Assembly: GCF_900142015.1 (NCBI RefSeq)
Contig: NZ_FQZN01000031.1
Span: forward strand, 1-63,437
Reading direction: 5' to 3'
Origin: Bacteroides stercorirosoris
GTDB lineage: Bacteria > Bacteroidota > Bacteroidia > Bacteroidales > Bacteroidaceae
Length of the DNA stretch: 63,437 nt
The notes beneath the pieces are model-generated. The model did not search any database, was not told the origin of the DNA, and saw nothing but the letters and a program-made list of their open reading frames with translations. This document shows, piece by piece, positions 51,866-58,447 of the stretch (positions within the stretch are counted from its first letter, which is position 1; each line of letters starts with the position of its first letter). The translations under genes were made by a program, and so were the position numbers.

Positions 51866-53380
51866 ATGACGAGGAATTATCATAACTTTATGGTTTTCTT
51901 TCTTCTCCTATTTTGTTCGGGAGAAAGTGCGGCACACAACGGTTCGCCGGTGAAACCTATCACAGGAACATGGATAAATCTGGCTTATCAGGATGTGCGC
52001 AACCAATATACCAATCCCCCATACATTGACAACACCGACCCGTACTTATGGGAGGCAAAAGTGGAAGAACTGGCGCAGATGGGTATGGAGTATCTGGTAT
52101 TCATGGCTGTGGCCAATGAGGAAAAGTCTTTTTATCCATCCAAACTAATGCAATGGGCTTTTCCTGCGAACCGAAAAAGCCCGGTAGATGCCATTATGGA
52201 TGCAGCCGCCAAGCGGAATATGAAGGTATTTATGAGTACAGGTTGGGCTAAAGACCAGGACGATAATCTGCGTGATCCCGCAATCAAACAACGGCAATTG
52301 GAGATGATAAAGGAACTTGCCGGTTTATACGGCAAACATCCGGCTCTGTATGGATGGTATCTGCCGGTAGAAGACTGTCTGTGTCCGTTATTGTCGGATC
52401 ATGCAGTGACAGCCGTCAATGCTCTGACAGAGCAAATCCATACTTTGACTCCCGGTAAGAAGATATTGATTTCCCCCTACGGTATCTTCAACTCCGATTT
52501 TGCCAATCCTGAATATGAGAAGCAGTTAGCTAAATTGAAGGTCGATATTATTGCTTATCAAGATGAAGTGGGCTGTGTACGCGAGAGATTTCCTTTAGTC
52601 CGTTTAAAAGAGAATTGGAAGAAATTACGCACCATACACGATGCACTGCATATTGCAATGTGGGCAAATTGTGAAACTTTTACTTGGGAAAAGGCTGCAA
52701 ACGACCGTACTTCAGCCTTGATTCCTGCAGCATACTCCCGCCTGCTTTCCCAGCAGGCAGCCGCATCAGTAGCCGGAGTAGAACAAATCATTTCTTTCAT
52801 GTTCTGTGGTATCATCGAAAGTCCAGAATCTCCCTATCAATTAGGACAACCGATGTGGTCTAACTATACTTATAGAGATTATATGGCATGGAAAAAGGGA
52901 AACCGATACTGGAAACTGTTAGAGGCTTCCTTCCTGAACAGATTGGCTAATACTACAAACTTTGCGAAAGTTTCAGGCGCAGGAGCATCATCTCCATTAC
53001 TATTAGACGGCGCAGTGGGTGAAGAAAATATGGCAGATGCCCATTGGACAGTATTTAAGAAAGGATTTCATGAACTAATTATTGATTTACAGAAAGAAAC
53101 GGCCGTACATGATATTCTATTGCGTATGCTGAACTATCGCTCCGCTGATATTGGACTTCCGACAAAAATTCATTTATCAACATCACAAGACGGGAACACC
53201 TATCATCTATTGTCTACAAAAGAGATTTCCCCCTTTCCTAATAGTAATCATGACGCTTGGATTGAGGGAGTTTTTTGGGAAAAGTTGAATATTAAAAAGC
53301 GTTTTCTGAAAATCACCTTCGATGCAAGTAGCCAAGTTTATATAGACGAGATATTTATTAATCCATCAGTTGTTCAATAA
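51866..53380 (+). CDS. DUF4434 TIM-barrel protein with C-terminal beta domain
   Basis: The 504-residue protein has a signal peptide (N-terminal ~23 residues, FMVFFLLLFCSGESAA). The DUF4434 barrel (ITGTWINLAYQD, GMEYLVFMAV, ALYGWYLPVED, AMWANCETFTWEK) places E169 and E270 at positions equivalent to the glutamates of the paralogue at 32203-33300. The last ~130 residues form a beta-sandwich of discoidin or DUF5109 type (WTVFKKGFHELIIDLQKETAVHDILLR, IYIDEIF-like end). It is the last PUL gene on this strand, closed by a strong terminator. It probably cleaves a glycosidic bond, but no enzymatic activity can be assigned from sequence. Confidence 0.8.
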   Translation: MTRNYHNFMVFFLLLFCSGESAAHNGSPVKPITGTWINLAYQDVRNQYTNPPYIDNTDPYLWEAKVEELAQMGMEYLVFMAVANEEKSFYPSKLMQWAFPANRKSPVDAIMDAAAKRNMKVFMSTGWAKDQDDNLRDPAIKQRQLEMIKELAGLYGKHPALYGWYLPVEDCLCPLLSDHAVTAVNALTEQIHTLTPGKKILISPYGIFNSDFANPEYEKQLAKLKVDIIAYQDEVGCVRERFPLVRLKENWKKLRTIHDALHIAMWANCETFTWEKAANDRTSALIPAAYSRLLSQQAAASVAGVEQIISFMFCGIIESPESPYQLGQPMWSNYTYRDYMAWKKGNRYWKLLEASFLNRLANTTNFAKVSGAGASSPLLLDGAVGEENMADAHWTVFKKGFHELIIDLQKETAVHDILLRMLNYRSADIGLPTKIHLSTSQDGNTYHLLSTKEISPFPNSNHDAWIEGVFWEKLNIKKRFLKITFDASSQVYIDEIFINPSVVQ

Positions 53381-53396
53381 CTTTTCTCTTCGTATC

Positions 53397-53450
53397 TAAA
53401 AATAGTAAACAATGCGTGTAGTGCTCCACACGCATTGTTTACTATTTTTA
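53397..53450. terminator. Bidirectional terminator between PUL and MFS gene
   Basis: A 23-bp perfect stem (53397-53419 with 53428-53450) has an 8-nt loop; the inner part is AAACAATGCGTGT. It has A-rich and T-rich ends on each side. The MFS stop codon at 53448-53450 is the outermost part of the stem. Confidence 0.9.
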
Positions 53451-54848
53451 CGATTTCATCCAATAACGCTCAATTTCTTCTAAGGACTTTCCGGTAGTCT
53501 CAGGAACTAGTTTCCAAACAATTAACATATATGGTACACACATTACTGCAAATAAAATAAATGTTCCTGCAGGTGTAAGATTCTGGAGCATCCAAGGAGT
53601 TAACTGTCCAATCAGATAAGTGCCAATCCATAATGAGAATCCTGCTATAGACATAGCCAATCCACGTACACGAGTCGGGTACATTTCGGAAAGCAAAACA
53701 AATACAACAGCACATATTGACACAGCACAACAGAAAACATAGAAAAGGAAAAATATCAATAGGAAGATACTGGAAATTCCCCAAAATTCACCACAGATAA
53801 AGTAAAAAGCAATCAGTATCAAGGAAACAACCATGCCGGATACACCGTAATAGACTAACTTCTTACGGCCTACCTTGTCAATAATCGCAAGAGCCAGAAC
53901 AGTAGTCAGCATATTCACCAGTCCCACCAGCACCTGATAGAACAAAGAATCGCCTCCAGACAAACCAGCATTCTCAAAAATAGAAGGACCATAATACAAC
54001 ACGGCATTAACTCCCATAAACTGCCCCAACATGGCAATACATACGCCTATAATAATAGCTTTCCTGATACCGGGTTGCAGCAAGAGTCTCCATTCTGATT
54101 TAGACTCGGAAGATATCACTGACTTAGTTTCAGCCAATTGGAACAAAGACTCCTCTGGGGAAACATAGATTCTTTCAAGAATATCAGTAGCCTTTTTTTC
54201 TCTTCCCTTCAATATCAGCCAGCGAGGACTCTCCGGTATGAAAAAAATTATAATGAAAAACAAAATTGCAGGCAATGTCTCCATACCCAACATTCCTCTC
54301 CATACCTCCGTCACAAATACTAAATTCCACCATCCAGCGGCAACTCCGGAATGGCTTGAAGAGTAATCTAAGAGCTGGTAATTAACAAGATAAGCGCCTA
54401 AAAAACCTATTGTAACCGCTAACTGATATAAGGAAACCAAACGTCCACGGTACTGCGCCACAGCTACTTCTGAAATATAAAGCGGAGAAATGATAGAAAC
54501 GACTCCTATACCCACGCCACCTATAATACGATAAACGACCAGCTGGTTAAAATCCACACACAAGGCACAGCCAATAGCAGATGTGGAAAACAAAATAGCT
54601 GAAAGAATCATAGTAGATTTCCGTCCAAACTTATCACTCAAAATACCGGCAAAAAGTACTCCGATGATAGAGCCGATCAAAGCACATCCTACATACCATC
54701 CTTGCTGTAGAGCATCCAACCGAAACAGTTCCGTTACCTGAGAAATGGTACCGGAAATAACAGCTGTGTCATATCCGAACAGAAAACCACCCAAAGCCGC
54801 TACTACTGAAAGGAAAAACAAATAACCTAAATTAATTGTAGACTTCAT
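53448..54848 (-). CDS. MFS sugar porter (sugar:H+ symporter family)
   Basis: This 466-residue protein with 12 predicted membrane spans has sugar-porter signatures: GGFLFGYDTAVISGTI in span 1, SDKFGRKS after span 2, PESPRWLILKGREKKA before the central loop, IDKVGRKK after span 8 and PETTGKSLEEIERYW at the C-terminus. It is similar in layout to XylE/GLUT-type symporters. It probably carries a monosaccharide released by the PUL enzymes, such as an N-acetylhexosamine, across the inner membrane. Its promoter faces the ROK gene and shares the 11-bp palindrome with the PUL promoter. Confidence 0.93.
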   Translation of the reverse strand: MKSTINLGYLFFLSVVAALGGFLFGYDTAVISGTISQVTELFRLDALQQGWYVGCALIGSIIGVLFAGILSDKFGRKSTMILSAILFSTSAIGCALCVDFNQLVVYRIIGGVGIGVVSIISPLYISEVAVAQYRGRLVSLYQLAVTIGFLGAYLVNYQLLDYSSSHSGVAAGWWNLVFVTEVWRGMLGMETLPAILFFIIIFFIPESPRWLILKGREKKATDILERIYVSPEESLFQLAETKSVISSESKSEWRLLLQPGIRKAIIIGVCIAMLGQFMGVNAVLYYGPSIFENAGLSGGDSLFYQVLVGLVNMLTTVLALAIIDKVGRKKLVYYGVSGMVVSLILIAFYFICGEFWGISSIFLLIFFLFYVFCCAVSICAVVFVLLSEMYPTRVRGLAMSIAGFSLWIGTYLIGQLTPWMLQNLTPAGTFILFAVMCVPYMLIVWKLVPETTGKSLEEIERYWMKS

Positions 54849-54890
54849 TCTATTCTATATTAATAAACATACTATTTTTATGAGACACGG

Positions 54891-54921
54891 CAAATATAGA
54901 TATATTTATTAAATAAACAAT
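54891..54921 (-). promoter_or_regulatory. MFS promoter with candidate ROK operator
   Basis: On the minus strand TATATTTG (54898-54891) is the -7 box and ATTG (54921-54918) the -33-like box, 19 bp apart. ATTTAATAAAT (minus strand, 54914-54904) lies 5 bp upstream of the -7 box, the same motif and spacing as in the PUL promoter. Confidence 0.7.
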
Positions 54922-55278
54922 ATATAATAATTATTTTTATTTTCAAAATAACAAATTCCTTATCACTTAATTAAATATGGATATATTATACGCTAATATA
55001 AAGGGAAAAATGAAAGATATACAAAGAGATAGAAAAACAGCAAAGGGAATTAACAACACTCAAAAAAATAACTTAGTACATAACTATCGGTTTATCTCTC
55101 CGTTTAGTAGCGAACTATCATTAATTTTTTTCTCCTATTGGGAAAAAATATTTCTCTAATAGGAAAAATAAAAAGCCATATATACTAAGTTATTTTTTAA
55201 GCGTTACTTGACGAGAATAGCACAATAATTTTTCAATCAATCTAAAATAAAATACGATATCCCATTTTTTATATAAAG

Positions 55279-55310
55279 GTTGATATTAATAAATTTATTA
55301 AGTATATTTG
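55279..55310 (+). promoter_or_regulatory. ROK gene promoter with palindromic operator candidate
   Basis: GTTG (55279-55282) and TATATTTG (55303-55310) are 20 bp apart. The spacer contains the perfect 16-bp palindrome TTAATAAATTTATTAA (55286-55301), which includes the TTAATAAAT word shared with the PUL and MFS promoters. Its position predicts autoregulation. Confidence 0.7.
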
Positions 55311-55338
55311 CAAGAAATAATGAAATAAGCAAAGATAC

Positions 55339-56550
55339 ATGTATCAGCAATTCCTAAAAGAAATAGAAATGGGGTCTAAAAATGCCCTCATTAAAAAGAG
55401 AATTATTACCTATTATATATATAATGGTAGTTCTACAATCCCCGATCTATCAAAAGAGTTGGATTTAAGTATCCCCACAGTTACAAAACTAATTAGTGAA
55501 ATGTTTGATGAAGGTTATATCAATGATTACGGGAAGTTGGAGACAAGCGGAGGACGCCATCCACATTTATATGGGTTAAATCCTCAATCCGGTTACTTTA
55601 TTGGAGTAGATATAAAAAAATTCTCCATCAATATCGGATTAATCAACTTCAAAGGAGATATGGTGGAGCTCAAAATGGATATCCCATATAATTTCGAAAA
55701 CTCCTTAGAAGGAATGAACGAACTTTGCAACCTAATTCTCGGTTTCATTAAGAAGCTTGCAATCGATACAGAAAAGATATTGAATATCAATGTCAATGTA
55801 TCAGGCCGGGTAAATCCTGAATCCGGATATAGTTTCAGCCAATTCAATTTTGAGGAACGGCCGCTCGCAGATGTATTAAGCGAAAGGCTTGGCTATCCTG
55901 TAACTATCGATAATGACACCCGCGCCATGACTTATGGAGAGTATATGCAGGGATGTGTAAAAGGAGAAAAAGATATTATTTTTGTAAATGTCAGTTGGGG
56001 ATTAGGTATCGGAATTATTATCGACGGGAAAATCTATACGGGAAAATCAGGCTTCTCAGGAGAATTCGGACATGTAAATGCTTTCGAGAATGAGATTATT
56101 TGCCATTGCGGTAAAAAAGGCTGTCTGGAAACAGAAGCGTCGGGTTCTGCACTACACCGCACGTTATTAGAACGTATCAAAACGGGAGAAAACTCCATCC
56201 TTTCCAGTCGGGCGACAATGGCAACTCCCCTTACCTTAGATGAGATTATAGCAGCCGTCAACAAAGAAGACCTGCTCTGTATTGAAATCGTAGAAGAAAT
56301 AGGGCAGAAACTGGGCAAACAAATTGCAGGACTCATAAACATCTTTAATCCCGAATTGGTCATCATTGGAGGAACGCTTTCTCTAACCGGAGATTATATT
56401 ACCCAACCCATAAAAACAGCAGTACGAAAATATTCGCTGAATCTTGTTAACAAGGACTCGGCAATTACCACCTCTAAATTAAAAGATAAAGCTGGTATTG
56501 TAGGCGCATGTATGTTGGCAAGAAGCCGAATGTTTGAAGGTACTAATTAG
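55339..56550 (+). CDS. ROK-family transcriptional regulator (NagC/Mlc-like)
   Basis: The 403-residue protein has an N-terminal winged helix (residues ~18-75: NALIKKRIITYYIYNGSST, LSIPTVTKLISEMFDEGYI, ETSGGRHP). The ROK domain has FIGVDIKKFSINIGL, a GLGIGIIIDGKIYTGKSGFSGEFGHV stretch with the substrate-binding E..H, and the zinc motif CHCGKKGCLETEASG. ROK repressors sense sugars or sugar phosphates (NagC: GlcNAc-6-P) and usually repress catabolic operons. Shared palindromes in its own, the MFS and the PUL promoters make it the likely local regulator. Its 3' end overlaps the convergent wbuC by 4 bp. Confidence 0.92.
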   Translation: MYQQFLKEIEMGSKNALIKKRIITYYIYNGSSTIPDLSKELDLSIPTVTKLISEMFDEGYINDYGKLETSGGRHPHLYGLNPQSGYFIGVDIKKFSINIGLINFKGDMVELKMDIPYNFENSLEGMNELCNLILGFIKKLAIDTEKILNINVNVSGRVNPESGYSFSQFNFEERPLADVLSERLGYPVTIDNDTRAMTYGEYMQGCVKGEKDIIFVNVSWGLGIGIIIDGKIYTGKSGFSGEFGHVNAFENEIICHCGKKGCLETEASGSALHRTLLERIKTGENSILSSRATMATPLTLDEIIAAVNKEDLLCIEIVEEIGQKLGKQIAGLINIFNPELVIIGGTLSLTGDYITQPIKTAVRKYSLNLVNKDSAITTSKLKDKAGIVGACMLARSRMFEGTN

Positions 56551-57005
56551 ACCTCCAACATTCGTTTCATATATACAGCCGCACCTTCCAAGTCTGAAGG
56601 TGCAGGCGCCCACAGCGCAATATCTTCAGGCGGAAGTGGCCGGTAAGGACCGGATTTTATTTCAAAAATAACAGTCCCCGGCTCCAAAGCAATAATACTG
56701 TGCCAAGTACCGGAAGGAATTTCCAATCCGTAAATTCCAGCAGAGGGATTCAGGCTAACCTTCTCCGTTACATTACCCAAATCATCATAAAAGAATGCCA
56801 ACAGGCTTCCACGTAACACGACATAAGTTTCTTCCTTATCCGTATGACGATGAGGCGGAAGATAAGTCCCCGGCTCCAATGCATTAAGCAGGCGATGGAT
56901 AGGTGCATCCAATGATTCATGAAAATTATAATTCATGCGTAGGCGAGGATTTCCCTGCGCCTCACGAGTCACGCTATCCAGCAGTTCTTCTGAAATCAAC
57001 TTCAT
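56547..57005 (-). CDS. wbuC: WbuC-family cupin-fold metalloprotein
   Basis: The 152-residue protein starts at the ATG at 57005 (a GTG one codon upstream is possible). Cupin motifs YLPPHRHTDKEETYVVLRGS (metal-binding His/His/Glu) and GIYGLEIPSGTWHSIIAL (second His) are present. NYNFHESLDAPIHRLLNAL is a WbuC-family signature. WbuC genes occur in O-antigen and exopolysaccharide clusters; their function is not established. It is the last gene of the minus-strand exopolysaccharide module, 2 bp after the NusG-like gene. Confidence 0.85.
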   Translation of the reverse strand: MKLISEELLDSVTREAQGNPRLRMNYNFHESLDAPIHRLLNALEPGTYLPPHRHTDKEETYVVLRGSLLAFFYDDLGNVTEKVSLNPSAGIYGLEIPSGTWHSIIALEPGTVIFEIKSGPYRPLPPEDIALWAPAPSDLEGAAVYMKRMLEV

Positions 57006-57007
57006 CA

Positions 57008-57334
57008 CTATTTCAACAATTGAGCAAATTTACCAGGAAGATTTGCCTTATCCGATACTATAGAAAGTTCTTTACCGTCAGCATTCACTAAGAAAGCCGC
57101 TTTTTGAGAAGCTACAACAGAAGCCATTTCTTTCAAATCTCCTTCTACAAAAACACAACCGGAGAAAAAAGGAACAATGATTTCCTTTGTTTTCCCATTC
57201 CAGTTTACATAAATTGTCTGCATAGGACAATAGGTCTTATATCCGGCAACAGCCAAATGCCGCATCAATTTACGTTCTAATCTTGGTGCTGTGTACAAAA
57301 CATACCAGCTACGCGAATTTTCATCCATCATCAT
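57008..57334 (-). CDS. Short NusG-like (UpxY-like) antiterminator, NGN domain only
   Basis: About 108 residues, starting at one of three consecutive ATGs (57334, 57331, 57328); the first overlaps the wzz-like stop as ATGA. The sequence SWYVLYTAPRLERKLMRHLAVAGYKTYCPMQ and IVPFFSGCVFVEGDLKEM is the NGN domain of UpxY/RfaH-type NusG paralogues. The expected KOW domain (about 60 further residues) is absent because translation stops after AQLLK. Such regulators normally begin a polysaccharide operon, whereas this one is near its end. It could be functional (NGN binds RNA polymerase) or a truncated relic. Confidence 0.78.
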   Translation of the reverse strand: MMMDENSRSWYVLYTAPRLERKLMRHLAVAGYKTYCPMQTIYVNWNGKTKEIIVPFFSGCVFVEGDLKEMASVVASQKAAFLVNADGKELSIVSDKANLPGKFAQLLK

Positions 57335-58440
57335 ATCGTTGTTTGCTTTTTCCATCCTTTTAATAAATCTTTCACGAACAAAATCCAACCTACACTACCC
57401 ACACCAGCCAGGAAAACAAAGCCAATAAGAATCATCGGCTTGCTTGGCTTAGACGGACGCAAAGGAACCGTTGCAGGTTGCACGACAGTATAGACCGGAG
57501 TAATCTCCTGCACCTTAGCCTTTGCCATCTGCAATTGCTGGGCAACTTGGGTATATACATTATATGCCAAATTCATCTCATTCTGCAAACGCTCTTGTTC
57601 GGCGCGGTAACTTAACAAAATAATATTTTGATTGGCATCTACAAAAGATGCATATTTTCCTTGAGCTTCCGTATAATTATTTTTAGCCTCAATATATAAC
57701 TTCTCTGTAAAAGCTAAATCATGACGAGCCTTGTTTGTACGGTATTCAGTGATATAGTTCTGTAAACGGCACATGACTGTGTCGGTCAGTGATGCGGAAA
57801 TTAAAGGATCTTGCATGGTCACCGTCAAAGTGGTAACCCCGGTCTTCTTATCAACAGAAACTGCAATACGCTTACTCAATGCTTCTGCAATGTTGGCTTC
57901 ATCTTTAGTCAGCCTAAAAAGATCCAGTACTCCGCTACCTTCTGCTTCATCATCTTTAAACAAAGAGATAGTCCAGCCCAAAACTTTAAAAGGGGCTGAA
58001 ACAATAGCACTCCACCAAGGGGCACGCTGATGTTCGTCCAAGTAGGCATATAAAGTGGTATCTATCTTTTCTTTATCATCTTTGACTTTCACATCAAACA
58101 ATTCGGTAAGGAACGGAGTAGAACTCACAATATCCGGATAAAGATCGGGATACAGGGCATCTTCACCAACAGAAGATCCCATGTTAATTCCAGCCATAGC
58201 AGCCAATGCTCCCATACTACCTCCGGTAGATTTCCCGGTACTCTCCGGTGCCAACGTCACGCTGGTAGAATATTCCCTGGGGATACTAAATGCAACAATC
58301 AGTCCGACCAATACAGCATATCCACACGCTTTAAAAACCAATTTACGCTCTGCCCAAACTTTCTTGGCAAGTTCAATCAAATCAATTTCCTGCTCCTCCG
58401 GTTGCTGAGGAAGTGTATTCAGTTTGTTTTCTTCACTCAT
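57331..58440 (-). CDS. wzz: Wzz-type polysaccharide chain-length determinant
   Basis: The 369-residue protein starts at the ATG at 58440; a TTG two codons upstream is unlikely. The N-terminal IDLIELAKKVWAERKLVFKA, then a membrane span and AFSIPREYSTSVTLAPES, is the Wzz/PCP signature. A periplasmic helical region (residues ~120-310, with a coiled-coil-like stretch ending EITPVYTVVQPATVPLRPSKPS) follows, then a second span near the C-terminus. No tyrosine-kinase domain is attached, so it is a PCP-1-like form. It begins 7 bp after the Wza-like gene. Confidence 0.92.
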   Translation of the reverse strand: MSEENKLNTLPQQPEEQEIDLIELAKKVWAERKLVFKACGYAVLVGLIVAFSIPREYSTSVTLAPESTGKSTGGSMGALAAMAGINMGSSVGEDALYPDLYPDIVSSTPFLTELFDVKVKDDKEKIDTTLYAYLDEHQRAPWWSAIVSAPFKVLGWTISLFKDDEAEGSGVLDLFRLTKDEANIAEALSKRIAVSVDKKTGVTTLTVTMQDPLISASLTDTVMCRLQNYITEYRTNKARHDLAFTEKLYIEAKNNYTEAQGKYASFVDANQNIILLSYRAEQERLQNEMNLAYNVYTQVAQQLQMAKAKVQEITPVYTVVQPATVPLRPSKPSKPMILIGFVFLAGVGSVGWILFVKDLLKGWKKQTTI

Positions 58441-58447
58441 AATCAAA

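Larger units (their letters stand above)
54849..55338. other. Divergent regulatory region between MFS and ROK genes
   Basis: This 490-bp, very AT-rich region carries the MFS promoter at its left end and the ROK promoter at its right end. Between them, a 16-bp perfect inverted repeat (AAAAAATAACTTAGTA at 55063-55078, complement at 55183-55198) encloses 104 bp. A 60-codon frame at 54977-55159 is Lys/Asn/Ser-rich and not credible as a gene. Confidence 0.6.

Noticed and set aside
54977..55159. 60-codon frame between the MFS and ROK genes
   Set aside because: Composition is that of AT-rich intergenic DNA; it spans one arm of the inverted repeat and has no recognisable domain.
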